Shown here: piece by piece, positions 33,778 to 44,061 of the stretch
How positions within the stretch are numbered: the stretch's first letter is position 1
How the letters are laid out: each line of letters starts with the position of its first letter
Source: Gallibacterium genomosp. 3
GTDB taxonomy: Bacteria > Pseudomonadota > Gammaproteobacteria > Enterobacterales > Pasteurellaceae
NCBI RefSeq assembly: GCF_001678475.1
Contig: NZ_JTJR01000019.1
Location: forward strand, 54,879-118,878
Length of the DNA: 64,000 nucleotides
Direction: 5' to 3'
The notes under the pieces: model-generated
What the model was told of the DNA's origin: nothing
The model's input: only the letters and a program-made list of their open reading frames with translations
Database searches by the model: none
Made by a program: the position numbers and the translations under genes

Positions 33778-34368
33778 TTATCCTTTTATATATTGTTTTA
33801 CAGGCGCAAAACTTTTGCGGTGTTCTGGCAAAATACCATATTTTGCCAAATTCTCTAGGTGCAAGGCTGTCGGATAGCCTTTATGTTGATCAAAACCATA
33901 TTCTGGGTATCTTTGATGTAACTCGATCATCTCTTGATCTCGGGCAACTTTCGCCAAAATCGAGGCTGCACTAATCTCAGCAACTAAGCTATCACCTTTA
34001 ACTACAGCCTGTGCAGCAATCCCCAAATCTTTTGGAATACGATTACCATCAATTAAGACAAAATCTGGCTGAATATGTAATCCTTGTACTGCACGACACA
34101 TCGCTAACATTGTTGCTTGCAAAATATTAATTTGATCAATTTCATTAGCTTCAGCCCTACCTAAGCTCCAAGCTAAAGCCTTTTCTTTAATCTCTTCCGC
34201 TAATATTAAACGTTTCTTTTCTGATAATTTTTTTGAATCAGCTAAACCTTGAATCGGTTTATTTGGATCAAGAATCACTGCCGCCGTAACTACCGCTCCA
34301 ATCAGTGGACCTCGTCCCACTTCATCCACCCCAGCAATCAGATTAGCAAGAGGATAAATAAATTCCAT
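33778..34368 (-). CDS. rnhB: Ribonuclease HII
   Basis: Cleaves RNA in RNA-DNA hybrids and single ribonucleotides in DNA. 196 residues. D15-E16 in [18 protein letters not shown], and the helix with AKVARDQ. The ATG at 34368 has GAGGA at 7 bases and starts 1 base after the lpxB stop. A GTG at 34386 would overlap lpxB and is less likely. Confidence 0.96.
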   Translation of the reverse strand: MEFIYPLANLIAGVDEVGRGPLIGAVVTAAVILDPNKPIQGLADSKKLSEKKRLILAEEIKEKALAWSLGRAEANEIDQINILQATMLAMCRAVQGLHIQPDFVLIDGNRIPKDLGIAAQAVVKGDSLVAEISAASILAKVARDQEMIELHQRYPEYGFDQHKGYPTALHLENLAKYGILPEHRKSFAPVKQYIKG

Positions 34369-34369
34369 C

Positions 34370-35560
34370 TTAAATCCTCGCTTCACTTTCTAATAAAGTA
34401 ACCACTGCTTCAGCAGCTAATTTATCTGCATCTTGTTGAATTGAACGATGTAAATCCGTAAAAATTTGTCGTAATTGAGCTTTATGTCGCAGATCTTGTT
34501 CCTCTTTGGAAAAATAAATCGCTAATTTTGCTGCCAATAACTCTGGCTCACACTGTTCTTGGATCACTTCTGGCACAAGCAGATCATTCGCTAAAATATT
34601 CGGTAGTGAAATATAATTTGTTTTCACTAAACGTTTCGCCAGCCAATATGTACTTGCTTTCATTTTATAACCAACAACCATAGGTGATTTACACAACATT
34701 GCCTCTAATGCAGCTGTTCCAGATGCAAGTAATGTTGCCTCCGCCGCAATCATTGCCTGTTTCGCATGACCATCAATCAAAATGACCTCTAAATTTGGCG
34801 CTACTTGTTGCAAAATCTGTTCAAATTGCTGACGACGTTTCTGATTTGCTAGTGGCACCAATAATTTTATATCAGGATACTGTTGCTGTAACAAAATAGC
34901 TGTTTTGATAAACGTTTCTGCTAAGAATGCTACTTCATTATGACGACTTCCCACTAAAATCGCTAAATAACGTTGTGTTGGATCAATCTGTAAAAACTCA
35001 CAAGCTTCCAAACGATCGGGTTTCAATGGCAACGCATCCGCTAAGGTATGTCCAATAAAACGACAAGGAACTTGGTGTTGATCATAAAAAGTTTTTTCAA
35101 ACGGCATAAACACCAACATCATATTCACTGCTTGAGCAATTTTGTGAATACGATTTTGACGCCAAGCCCATACTGACGGGCTAACATAATGCAGTGTTTT
35201 AATCCCATGCTGTTTCAATTTCAGCTCAACGCCAATATTAAAATCTGGTGCATCAATACCAATAAAAATATCTGGCTTAATATTGATTAAACTCTTAATT
35301 AGCGATTGGCGAATTTTAAGTAGGCGAGGAAGATGTTTAATTACTTCAGCTAACCCCATTACGCTAAGCTCTTCTATATCCACTAAGGTTTCACATCCAG
35401 CTTGCAACATTTTCACCCCCGCAATACCGATAAATTTTGCTTGAGGGTAACGGATTTTCAATGCATTAATTAACCCTGCACCTAAAATATCACCTGATAC
35501 TTCTCCAGCCACAATCGCAATTGTCGGTGCATAAGTATTCTCAGAAACAGCTTGTTGCAT
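34370..35560 (-). CDS. lpxB: Lipid-A-disaccharide synthase
   Basis: Glycosyltransferase that joins two acylated glucosamines in lipid A synthesis. 396 residues. [13 protein letters not shown] at the N-terminus, [12 protein letters not shown], and GTAALEAML near the nucleotide site. The preceding gene lpxA is separated by a hairpin that may lower its expression. Confidence 0.96.
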   Translation of the reverse strand: MQQAVSENTYAPTIAIVAGEVSGDILGAGLINALKIRYPQAKFIGIAGVKMLQAGCETLVDIEELSVMGLAEVIKHLPRLLKIRQSLIKSLINIKPDIFIGIDAPDFNIGVELKLKQHGIKTLHYVSPSVWAWRQNRIHKIAQAVNMMLVFMPFEKTFYDQHQVPCRFIGHTLADALPLKPDRLEACEFLQIDPTQRYLAILVGSRHNEVAFLAETFIKTAILLQQQYPDIKLLVPLANQKRRQQFEQILQQVAPNLEVILIDGHAKQAMIAAEATLLASGTAALEAMLCKSPMVVGYKMKASTYWLAKRLVKTNYISLPNILANDLLVPEVIQEQCEPELLAAKLAIYFSKEEQDLRHKAQLRQIFTDLHRSIQQDADKLAAEAVVTLLESEARI

Positions 35561-35586
35561 AATTTTTTCCTCAATAGATATAAAAT

Positions 35587-35628
35587 AAACCGCACTCTAT
35601 CTCAAACAACAGATAATGAGTGCGGTTT
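35587..35628 (-). terminator. Hairpin made of two inverted uptake-sequence-like words between lpxA and lpxB
   Basis: AAACCGCACTC and GAGTGCGGTTT form an 11-bp stem, with an inner TATCT/AGATA extension and a T-rich run on the minus strand. The core GAGTGCGGT is one base from the Haemophilus uptake signal AAGTGCGGT. Paired uptake words often serve as terminators in this family. Here it would be intra-operonic, so probably partial. Confidence 0.65.
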
Positions 35629-35641
35629 CAATAGCAAATGA

Positions 35642-36430
35642 TTAGCGGATAATACCACGTGTTGAACGTTTAAAGAAATCTAAGAAAAAACTAATTGATG
35701 ATTCAGTTTCTGCGATTTGTTCGATTTCAGGCATCACTTGTTCCAACGTTTTCTCACTACGATAGATCAATTTATAGACGCTACGAATAACGTGTAATGT
35801 TGGTTTATCAAAACCACGACGTTTTAAACCTTCAATATTGATCCCAAATGGGCGCGCATGGTTACCTTGAGCCATAACATAAGGCGGTACATCTTGGCTT
35901 ACCATTGAACCACCACCTAACATAACGTGAGCTCCAACAATTACAAATTGATGAATAGCTGACATTCCACCAACAATCACAAAATCATCTAATTCAACGT
36001 GTCCCGCTAATGTCGCATTATTTGCTAGGATACAGTTATTTTTGATCTGACAGTCATGTGCAATATGTGCATTCACCATAAAGAGATTATTGTCACCAAC
36101 CTTCGTTGTGCCACCACCCTGTACCGTACCACGATGGATAGTCACGTGTTCACGGATACGATTGTTATTACCTATAACGGTTAATGTTGGTTCACCTTTA
36201 TATTTAAGATCTTGGTTAACTTCACCAATTGTCGCAAATTGATAAATTTGGTTATTTTCACCAATTTTGGTTTTACCTTTAATCACGATATGTGAATTCA
36301 ATACAGTATTCGCACCAATTTCTACATCTTTTTCAATGATACAAAATGGTCCAATAACGACATTGGCACCAATAGTTGCCCCTTCTTCAACAATCGATGT
36401 TGGATGGATTTTCGCACTTGGATGGATCAT
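35642..36430 (-). CDS. lpxA: UDP-N-acetylglucosamine acyltransferase
   Basis: First step of lipid A synthesis: O-acylation of UDP-GlcNAc. 262 residues, same as E. coli. Left-handed hexapeptide repeats fill the first 190 residues, and the catalytic His is in NAHIAHDC near 125. The ATG at 36430 has GAGGAG and starts right after fabZ, giving the conserved [11 protein letters not shown]. Confidence 0.97.
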   Translation of the reverse strand: MIHPSAKIHPTSIVEEGATIGANVVIGPFCIIEKDVEIGANTVLNSHIVIKGKTKIGENNQIYQFATIGEVNQDLKYKGEPTLTVIGNNNRIREHVTIHRGTVQGGGTTKVGDNNLFMVNAHIAHDCQIKNNCILANNATLAGHVELDDFVIVGGMSAIHQFVIVGAHVMLGGGSMVSQDVPPYVMAQGNHARPFGINIEGLKRRGFDKPTLHVIRSVYKLIYRSEKTLEQVMPEIEQIAETESSISFFLDFFKRSTRGIIR

Positions 36431-36431
36431 C

Positions 36432-36887
36432 TTAAACTCCTCGTCTAGCACACATTAAATCGGCTTCACAAACTAATTGCCCATCAACGGTCGCAATTCC
36501 TTTAAAACGCATCACACCACGTCTTTCACGTTCAAATTCAATTTGCAATATTAATTGATCGCCTGGTAACACAGGTTTCTTAAAGCGTGCATTATCAATT
36601 GCAGCAAAATAGTACAACTCATTTGGTGAAAGTTGTGTTGTTTTAAATGCTAAAACGCCGGCTGCTTGTGCTAATGCTTCTAAAATTAATACGCCTGGAA
36701 AAATCGGTTTTTGAGGAAAATGTCCTGTAAAACAAGGTTCATTCACACTTACATTTTTTACTGCTTTGATCCATTTACCTTCTTCAAAATCTAACACACG
36801 ATCAACCAATAAAAATGGGTAACGGTGTGGCAAAAGCTGCATAATTTCGTTAATATCAACTATCCTTGGTTCTCGTTCAATTGTCAC
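36432..36887 (-). CDS. fabZ: 3-hydroxyacyl-ACP dehydratase FabZ
   Basis: Dehydrates hydroxyacyl-ACP in fatty acid synthesis, balancing flux with LpxA. 151 residues, hotdog fold. Catalytic His56 in [11 protein letters not shown] and Glu70 in LILEALAQ. Starts with GTG at 36887, preceded by AGGGG. Directly upstream of lpxA. Confidence 0.96.
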   Translation of the reverse strand: MTIEREPRIVDINEIMQLLPHRYPFLLVDRVLDFEEGKWIKAVKNVSVNEPCFTGHFPQKPIFPGVLILEALAQAAGVLAFKTTQLSPNELYYFAAIDNARFKKPVLPGDQLILQIEFERERRGVMRFKGIATVDGQLVCEADLMCARRGV

Positions 36888-36914
36888 TTTGGTTGCCCCT
36901 TAATAATATTTATA

Positions 36915-37949
36915 TCATTTGCTAATATTTTTAATTTGTTTTTCTAATTCTTTTACTCGCTTATTCATATCATTAATCCCTAATGTAAGCGCCGCTGTTT
37001 TACGCCACTCTTTATTAGGTTGTAATGGAATACCAGAAGAATACACACCTGGCGTAGTAATTGGGCGCATAACCATTCCCATTCCAGTAATAGTTACACC
37101 ATCGCAAATTTCCATATGTCCATTAATGACACTTGCGCCACCAATTAAGCAATAACGTCCCACATGTAAACTACCCGCCATAATCACACCCCCAGCCACC
37201 GCAGTTCCTGTACCGATATGTACGTTATGTGCGATCTGACAAAGATTATCAATAATCACATTATCTTCAATTACTGTCGCATCTAATGCGCCACGATCGA
37301 TACAAGTGCAAGCACCAATTTCGACATGATTACCAATAATCACTGTTCCTGTTTGTGGAATTTTAATCCATTTTCCACGCTCATTTGCATAGCCAAAGCC
37401 ATCACTACCAATCACAGCAGAAGATTGAATTAAACAATCTGTACCAATTTCTACTTCATGGTAAACCGAAACATTAGCCCACAATTTTGTTCTAGCACCA
37501 ATTTTGGCATTTTTACCAATAAAACAACCAGCCCCAATACAAACATCATCACCTAAAACGACTCCATCTTCGATGACTGAATTAGCACCAATACTCACAT
37601 TCTTACCTAACAGTGCGGTTGCTGAAATGACTGCGCTTTCAGCAATATCTGTTGCTGGTTTCGGTGTCTTATCCATATATTGTGCCAAAATCGCATAAGC
37701 AACATAAGGATCTTTCACCACGATCAGATTTTGTTTATCTGAACAATGTGGAAGATCTGCTTCGCTTACTAATAATGCACCCGCCTGACTTTCAGCCAAT
37801 AGTGGGCGGAATTTAGGATTTGAAATAAATGTTAAATGTTGTGAGGTTGCTCGCTCTAGAGGTGCAATACTTTCTACGAAAATATCGGCGTTACCCTTTA
37901 GAGTACCGCCGACTTTTTCCGTCAACTCGCTTAGACGGTATTGTTGCAT
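36915..37949 (-). CDS. lpxD: UDP-3-O-acylglucosamine N-acyltransferase
   Basis: Third lipid A enzyme, adds the N-linked hydroxyacyl chain. 344 residues: N-terminal uridine-binding domain, hexapeptide-repeat helix from about 100 to 280, catalytic His in [11 protein letters not shown] near 240, and a C-terminal helix. Fifteen bases after skp. Confidence 0.96.
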   Translation of the reverse strand: MQQYRLSELTEKVGGTLKGNADIFVESIAPLERATSQHLTFISNPKFRPLLAESQAGALLVSEADLPHCSDKQNLIVVKDPYVAYAILAQYMDKTPKPATDIAESAVISATALLGKNVSIGANSVIEDGVVLGDDVCIGAGCFIGKNAKIGARTKLWANVSVYHEVEIGTDCLIQSSAVIGSDGFGYANERGKWIKIPQTGTVIIGNHVEIGACTCIDRGALDATVIEDNVIIDNLCQIAHNVHIGTGTAVAGGVIMAGSLHVGRYCLIGGASVINGHMEICDGVTITGMGMVMRPITTPGVYSSGIPLQPNKEWRKTAALTLGINDMNKRVKELEKQIKNISK

Positions 37950-37964
37950 AATTCCAGCTATTCC

Positions 37965-38498
37965 TTATTTTTTCGCTGGTTGTGCTGCTGGAACAAGTTT
38001 ATCCATCACATCTTTAGTGATGTTTTTACCATCAGCTTCAAATACAACTGTTGAAGTATCAAGAACAAGAGAATATTTTCTCTCTTTTGCAATATCATTA
38101 ATCACTTTCTGAATAGATTCTACAACTTTATTTTCTTCTTCTACTCGGCGTTGGTTAATTTTTTGTTGTAATTCATTGGCTTCTTTATCATAGTCAGCAC
38201 GTAATTTATTAATTTCATCTTCACGTTTTTTGATGTCTGCTTGACGTAGGTTTTTACCATCTTTTTGTAATTTTTGGATTTTATCTACAATTACTTTCTC
38301 TTTTGCACGTAATTGTTCAACAGGTGCTTTAAATTCTTCATCTAATTTCTTTAATGCCTCTTGGTATTCTGGTGCATTTTTAAAAACATATTGAGAATTA
38401 ATAATAGCAATATTTTCTTCTGCATTTGCAACCGAAGCAAATAATGCACTGCTTGCTAACGCTAAAGTTAATCCTGCAACTTTTAAAGATTTTTTCAT
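37965..38498 (-). CDS. skp: Periplasmic chaperone Skp/OmpH
   Basis: 177 residues. Signal peptide of about 26 residues ending ANA-EE. The rest is a long charged coiled coil (about 45-130) that forms the tentacles of the Skp trimer, which holds unfolded outer-membrane proteins for BamA. AGGAG precedes the ATG. Separated from bamA by 79 bases containing a hairpin. Confidence 0.95.
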   Translation of the reverse strand: MKKSLKVAGLTLALASSALFASVANAEENIAIINSQYVFKNAPEYQEALKKLDEEFKAPVEQLRAKEKVIVDKIQKLQKDGKNLRQADIKKREDEINKLRADYDKEANELQQKINQRRVEEENKVVESIQKVINDIAKERKYSLVLDTSTVVFEADGKNITKDVMDKLVPAAQPAKK

Positions 38499-38542
38499 AA
38501 AAACTCCTAGAGTATATTTATTAATTAAATTGGGTTGTATTA

Positions 38543-38568
38543 GAGAACTTATTTACAAATAAGTTCTC
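38543..38568 (-). other. Perfect hairpin between bamA and skp
   Basis: An 11-bp stem GAGAACTTATT / AATAAGTTCTC with a 4-nt loop. No T-run follows on the minus strand, so it may stabilise the bamA 3' end or mark an RNA processing site rather than terminate. Confidence 0.6.
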
Positions 38569-38577
38569 ATAAATTTT

Positions 38578-40989
38578 TTAGAATGTACCACCAATACTAA
38601 ATTGGAACTGCTCTACATCATCACCTTCATATTTTTTAATTGGTTTCGCATAAGAGAATACCAATGGTCCAATTGGAGATTGCCATTGAAATGCAATTCC
38701 CGCTGAAGCTCTGATCCGACTTGGATTGCTATAATCAGGTAAATCATATTTTGTAGAAAATGATTTATTCCATTGAGTATTCCAAACGCTAGCAGCATCA
38801 ACAAAGAATGATGTTCTTACGGTTGTTTGATTTTTGTCACTAACAAATGGGGTCGGTACAATCAGTTCAACACTAGTAGTTGCCATTGCATTACCACCAA
38901 TAATATCTTTACTATCACCTTCTACATAGCACTGAAATTCACTATGAATAGAACCATCTAAACAATTATTCGGTGCATCTTTTGTCAGATAAAAAGCATT
39001 TGGTCCAATTGATCCATAAGAAAACCCACGCAATGAACCAATCCCACCAGCAGTATAGTATTGATAGAATGGTAATTTTTTACCACCAAATCCATTCGCA
39101 TAATTTAAACTTGCTTTACCTGATAATACCCAAGTTTCAGCACGATTTAACGGATAATAGCCTACAATATTCGCATTTAGTTTGTAATATTTATTATCTG
39201 AACCTGGAATACTAATACGTCCGCCAATATTGGCTTTAATCCCTTGAGTTGGAAAGAAACCACGATTTAAGCTGTTATATCCCCAACCTAAACTAAAATC
39301 AAAATCATGATTAGAGAAACTCCAACTATCTGATCCAATTGATTTTAGATAAAGCGCTCTACTATATTCTGGTTGAATATCTTTCAATTTATTATGCGCA
39401 TAACCTAATCCCAAGTAGTAAGAGTTATTTTCATCTACTGGGAATCCTAAAGTTGTATCAAGCCCATAAGAAGTTTTGGAGTAAGAGGCTTGACTATTAT
39501 TTTTTGAGTTATCATATTTTTCATAATAAATATTACCACCAAGGCTTACTCCATCTTTAGTAAAGTATGGCTCGTTATAGCCTAATGCAATACTCATTCC
39601 ATAGTCATTACGTGTCCCAGATAAACTTGCTGACGCCCCAGTCCCTAAGAAGTTATCTTGTTTTACACTTGCGTTATAACTCAAACCACTTTCTGTACCG
39701 TAACCAATACCGAAGTTAATACTTCCTGTATTACGCTCTTTTACTTTATAGATAACATCCATTTGGTCATTAGTGCCTTTCACCATTTCCGTAGAACTAT
39801 CCACAGTTTCAAAGAAACCTGTACGTTCTAGGCGTAATTTACCTTGTTGAATAGCAGATAAAGAATACAATGCACCTTCTTGTTGACGCATTTCTTGACG
39901 TAATGTTTTATCTGCACTCGCATCATTACCTTTGAATAAGATGTTACGTACGTAATAACGGCGTCCTGCATCCACCACATAAGTTAAATTCACTTCATGT
40001 TTTTCTTCATTAAATTCAGGCACTAAATTCACTTGTGGTGCAGCATAACTATTGTCACCTAAGATAGCTTTAATCCCATCTTCAACATCTTTCGCATTAT
40101 CACCATTAAACAATTCACCTACATAAATTTTCTTCAATAATGGTTCCATTTGTGGCATTAATCCCGCAGTATCCCCTACAATACGAACGCCACTTACGGT
40201 GTATTGTTCACCTTCAGAAACATCAATGGTAATTGCAATATCTTTTTTATCATCACTGACCTTCGTTTTTACATCAGTAATATTAAATTTTGGATAACCT
40301 TTATTTAGATAAAAAGTCTTAATCGCTTGTAGATCATTTTGGAATTTTTGTTGATCTAATTTACTACTTGCAAAGAAATTCCACCAAGAAACATCCGGTT
40401 GAACTTCCATTTGATCTAATAATGTATCTTTATCGAATGCTTTATTGCCTGAAAAATTAATCTCTTTCACTAATGCGCGATCACCTTCAGTGATATTTAA
40501 TTTCACATTAGCTTGATTGCTTGCAACTTGATCAATATCGAAATTAACTTTGGCATTATAAAAACCAATAGAGTGATAATAATTTTCTAATTCAGTTTTA
40601 AATGCATCTAACTTTTCACGATTAAGTAAGCTGCCAGCTTTGATATCATTCGCATTGAGGTTATCTTGCAAGGCATCTTTTGGAATCGAATCATTTCCAG
40701 AAAACTCTAAGCTATTAATCACCGCTCTTTCAGCAATATAAAGAACTAAAGTATTTCCTTCTCGAGAAGCTTGAACATTAGAAAAGGAACCATTCAGATA
40801 TAATGCTCGAACAAGATTAGAGATATCTTGATCGGTAATAGTTTGCCCAACTTTGACCGGTAAACGTGCCATAATTGCACTTCTATTCTCTTCTGAAACA
40901 CCATCTAAGCGAATATCTTTCACGACAAATGGTGCAGCAAACGTTGCGGTACTGCTAAATAATAAACTAGTTAATAAAAGTTTCTTCAT
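38578..40989 (-). CDS. bamA: Outer membrane protein assembly factor BamA
   Basis: Central beta-barrel of the BAM complex that inserts outer-membrane proteins. 803 residues. Signal peptide of about 18 residues (ends TFA-AP), five POTRA domains to about residue 425, then a 16-strand barrel ending in Phe. The loop-6 motif is SLRGF, where the family usually has V/IRGF, as in the Haemophilus D15 protein. The ATG at 40989 is preferred over an upstream one because it begins the signal peptide and has AGGA 9 bases away. Confidence 0.96.
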   Translation of the reverse strand: MKKLLLTSLLFSSTATFAAPFVVKDIRLDGVSEENRSAIMARLPVKVGQTITDQDISNLVRALYLNGSFSNVQASREGNTLVLYIAERAVINSLEFSGNDSIPKDALQDNLNANDIKAGSLLNREKLDAFKTELENYYHSIGFYNAKVNFDIDQVASNQANVKLNITEGDRALVKEINFSGNKAFDKDTLLDQMEVQPDVSWWNFFASSKLDQQKFQNDLQAIKTFYLNKGYPKFNITDVKTKVSDDKKDIAITIDVSEGEQYTVSGVRIVGDTAGLMPQMEPLLKKIYVGELFNGDNAKDVEDGIKAILGDNSYAAPQVNLVPEFNEEKHEVNLTYVVDAGRRYYVRNILFKGNDASADKTLRQEMRQQEGALYSLSAIQQGKLRLERTGFFETVDSSTEMVKGTNDQMDVIYKVKERNTGSINFGIGYGTESGLSYNASVKQDNFLGTGASASLSGTRNDYGMSIALGYNEPYFTKDGVSLGGNIYYEKYDNSKNNSQASYSKTSYGLDTTLGFPVDENNSYYLGLGYAHNKLKDIQPEYSRALYLKSIGSDSWSFSNHDFDFSLGWGYNSLNRGFFPTQGIKANIGGRISIPGSDNKYYKLNANIVGYYPLNRAETWVLSGKASLNYANGFGGKKLPFYQYYTAGGIGSLRGFSYGSIGPNAFYLTKDAPNNCLDGSIHSEFQCYVEGDSKDIIGGNAMATTSVELIVPTPFVSDKNQTTVRTSFFVDAASVWNTQWNKSFSTKYDLPDYSNPSRIRASAGIAFQWQSPIGPLVFSYAKPIKKYEGDDVEQFQFSIGGTF

Positions 40990-41044
40990 ATTGTTCAATC
41001 CTGTTGTTTTTTCAATAACAGTAAAAGTGAAATTTACTGCCATA

Positions 41045-42385
41045 TTATAAACGCATTATATCATTAAATAACACAAAAACCGTAAGCCATAGCAATAACA
41101 CCACACCAAGTCGATATGCCATATTCTGTATTTTTTCCGGCACTGGTTTCTTAGTCAAACCTTCAATAAATAAGAACACAAGTTGTCCGCCATCTAATAC
41201 TGGCAACGGGAAAAGATTCATAATACCTAAATTCACACTAATTAATGCCATAAAGCGTAAAAAATAGGTAAGGCCATTCTCTGATGATATCCCTGCACCT
41301 TGTGCAATAGAAATTGGACCACCCAGGCTATTTAGACTCACTTCTCCTGTAAAAAGTTTACCAATAATCTTAATTGTTGCCCAAGAAAGTTGTCCGACCA
41401 TTTGCCATGAATGAGAAAACGCCGACAATAGATCGTAGCGTTGCATTTCAATATCTTGTAGATTAAGAGAATGTACCACAGGCACTAACCCCACATACGG
41501 CTTCCCTTTATCGTTTAATGCTGGTGTTAATGAAATTATTTGCTGCTCACCATTGCGTTCAACTGTAATCACCATAGCTTGTTTTGGATGTTGCTGAATT
41601 TGAGTAACAAATTGTTGCCAATCCACTTTCTGACCATCCACGGCAACAATTTTATCGCCAACCATTAAACCACTTCTTTCAGCAGGTGAATTTTCTGATA
41701 CTTTGGCGATTGTATTGTCAACTTTAGCTCTTTTTGGCTCAATGCCTAACGAGGTAAAAGCAGTTTCATTACTTGGATCAAACTTCCAATCCGATAAGTC
41801 AATAGTACGCTGAATGGTTTTATCTGAATCTGTATCTTGCAAACGGAATGCGACTTCCCCCTCTCCCATTTTCGCTGCCAACACCAAATTGACATCTTCC
41901 CAGTTGTGGATAGGTTCATTATCAATCGCTGTAATTTGATAGTTAGTTGGTAATGCAGCTTGCGCTGCAAGAGAGTTCTGACGCAAATCAGCAATGATTG
42001 GTTTTAAGGTGGGAATGCCGAGTAAATAAACAACCCAAAATGCAAGTAAAGCGAAAATAAAATTAGCTAAAGGTCCAGCAGCATAAATCATAATTCTAGA
42101 ACGGACTGGCTGGCGATTAAATGCTTTAGCCAATAATTCAGGTGACACGTCTTCATTACGCTCATCTAACATTCTAACGTAGCCACCAAGTGGGAGCATC
42201 GAGACCACAAACTCTGTCCCTTGTTTATCAACCTTTCGCCATAACACTTTACCGAAACCAATAGAGAATCGTTGTACCGCTACCCCACATCGCCTTGCTA
42301 CCCAAAAATGTCCTAGTTCATGCACAAAAACTAAGACAGCGATAACAATAATAAATGAAGCAACAGTCCATAAAAACGAAAACAT
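41045..42385 (-). CDS. rseP: RIP site-2 protease RseP
   Basis: Inner-membrane zinc protease that cleaves anti-sigma factor RseA and clears signal peptides. 446 residues. HELGH at 22-26 in the first helix, two PDZ domains in the middle, and NLFPLPVLDGGQL with the third metal ligand in the C-terminal helices. The ATG at 42385 is chosen over a TTG two codons upstream. Confidence 0.96.
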   Translation of the reverse strand: MFSFLWTVASFIIVIAVLVFVHELGHFWVARRCGVAVQRFSIGFGKVLWRKVDKQGTEFVVSMLPLGGYVRMLDERNEDVSPELLAKAFNRQPVRSRIMIYAAGPLANFIFALLAFWVVYLLGIPTLKPIIADLRQNSLAAQAALPTNYQITAIDNEPIHNWEDVNLVLAAKMGEGEVAFRLQDTDSDKTIQRTIDLSDWKFDPSNETAFTSLGIEPKRAKVDNTIAKVSENSPAERSGLMVGDKIVAVDGQKVDWQQFVTQIQQHPKQAMVITVERNGEQQIISLTPALNDKGKPYVGLVPVVHSLNLQDIEMQRYDLLSAFSHSWQMVGQLSWATIKIIGKLFTGEVSLNSLGGPISIAQGAGISSENGLTYFLRFMALISVNLGIMNLFPLPVLDGGQLVFLFIEGLTKKPVPEKIQNMAYRLGVVLLLWLTVFVLFNDIMRL

Positions 42386-42397
42386 ACTCAATTCCGA

Positions 42398-43264
42398 TCA
42401 AGTTAAAATAAAAAAAAATGCACTGAACACCGGTAACGCAGCTGTTAAACTATCAACACGATCTAAAATGCCACCATGTCCTGGAATCAGTTGGCTACTA
42501 TCTTTGATACCGCAGTGACGTTTCAACATACTCTCGGTTAAATCACCTAAAATAGAAACAACAACAGTTAATACGGAAACAGCGACTAACTCTGCAAAAG
42601 ATAAGCGAGTTGCTTCATATAATGGAGTAATCGTTAAGAAAATTGCAGCCACAATCACGGTGAGAACAATTCCACCAATAACTCCTTCCCATGTTTTCTT
42701 TGGTGAAACTGTTTCCGCAAGTTTATGCTTACCAAACTTTCTTCCTGCAAAATAAGCTCCAGTATCTGCTGTCCATACCAATAAAAATACATACAGTAAT
42801 AAAGTAATACCTTGATAAGGACTACTATTGTAATGATAAAAACGGAGCGCAAGTAAACTTAAAAAGAAAGGAACTAATGTGAAGAAAGCAAATAAGATTT
42901 GAGCAATAGTCGAATTTCCCCAAAAAGCCGTACTTTTCGGATAAGTCATTACCAAAATAAAGGCTACAATCCACCAAATTAAGGATGACACAATTAATAA
43001 TTCAGACACATTATTTAAAATCTTACCACTAGCGATAAAATCACTATTGGCATAAATAAATAGATATAAAAATGCAGCGGCAATACTTGTAATAATCCAA
43101 CGTAAAATAGGTTGTTTAATGTTGGCAAATTGTGTCCATTCCCAAACGGCTAGCACAATTAATAATGCACAGGTACAAGCAAATAATAGGGGTGGAAATA
43201 CAAACAACACAATAAATACTAGGCTAACTAATACCAGTGCTGATAAGATTCGAGCTTGTAACAA
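42398..43264 (-). CDS. cdsA: Phosphatidate cytidylyltransferase
   Basis: Makes CDP-diacylglycerol, the precursor of all phospholipids. 288 residues with about eight membrane helices. The signature near the C-terminus (KRHCGIKDSSQLIPGHGGILDRVDS) carries the catalytic Asp residues. Start is TTG at 43264 with AGGAG seven bases upstream. No ATG gives a full N-terminus. Confidence 0.95.
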   Translation of the reverse strand: MLQARILSALVLVSLVFIVLFVFPPLLFACTCALLIVLAVWEWTQFANIKQPILRWIITSIAAAFLYLFIYANSDFIASGKILNNVSELLIVSSLIWWIVAFILVMTYPKSTAFWGNSTIAQILFAFFTLVPFFLSLLALRFYHYNSSPYQGITLLLYVFLLVWTADTGAYFAGRKFGKHKLAETVSPKKTWEGVIGGIVLTVIVAAIFLTITPLYEATRLSFAELVAVSVLTVVVSILGDLTESMLKRHCGIKDSSQLIPGHGGILDRVDSLTAALPVFSAFFFILT

Positions 43265-43282
43265 AATAAACTCCTATTATGA

Positions 43283-44002
43283 TTATTTAGAAAGTGAGCC
43301 AAAACGGCGCTCTCGTTGTTGATAAAAATCTAATGCGTCTTCAAACTCTTTTTCTGAAAAATCAGGCCATAATACTTCAGTAAAATAGATTTCTGCATAG
43401 GCTACTTGCCACAATAAAAAATTACTAATTCTCTGTTCACCACTGGTACGGATCAATAAATCAACCATCGGTTGATCCACAGTTGTCAGATACTCTGCAA
43501 ACTTATTTTCATCTAATTGCTGTAAAGCTAAATGACCAGCTTGTACATCATTACAAATACGTTTAGTCGCTTGTAAAATATCCCAACATCCACCGTAATT
43601 GGCAGCAATGTTCAAAGTTAATTGGGTATTATGTTGAGTAAGTTCTTCCGCATAATGGATACGTTTCTGTAAGCTTTCACTAAAGCGAGAAGTATCCCCT
43701 AAAATCTTCAAGCGAATATTATTTTTATGTAATTTACTCACCTCAAGATCTAACATTCTCATAAAGAGATCCATTAAAGCATTAACCTCTGACTCAGGTC
43801 TTTGCCAATTTTCACTACTAAAGGCATACAGAGTTAAATATTTAATTCCTGTTTGAGCAGCATAATAGACCGCACGTCTTACCGCTTGTGCGCCATTACG
43901 GTGTCCAAACACTCTTAACTTGCCTTTTTGTTTTGCCCAACGACCATTACCATCCATAATGATAGCAACGTGTTGTGGGATATTTTCAGGATCTAACGCC
44001 AT
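43283..44002 (-). CDS. uppS: Undecaprenyl diphosphate synthase
   Basis: Cis-prenyltransferase that makes the C55 lipid carrier for peptidoglycan and LPS. 239 residues from the ATG at 44002. Catalytic Asp17 in IIMDGNGRWAK, FSSENWQRP, and SGEQRISNFLLWQ near the C-terminus. The start is uncertain because no ribosome-binding site is clear. In-frame GTG at 44029 and TTG at 44053 are alternatives. Confidence 0.94.
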   Translation of the reverse strand: MALDPENIPQHVAIIMDGNGRWAKQKGKLRVFGHRNGAQAVRRAVYYAAQTGIKYLTLYAFSSENWQRPESEVNALMDLFMRMLDLEVSKLHKNNIRLKILGDTSRFSESLQKRIHYAEELTQHNTQLTLNIAANYGGCWDILQATKRICNDVQAGHLALQQLDENKFAEYLTTVDQPMVDLLIRTSGEQRISNFLLWQVAYAEIYFTEVLWPDFSEKEFEDALDFYQQRERRFGSLSK

Positions 44003-44061
44003 ATAATAATTTAAAATAATGTTGCTCACGCCGAGCGACAATATACCACGCAAGCCACCAA

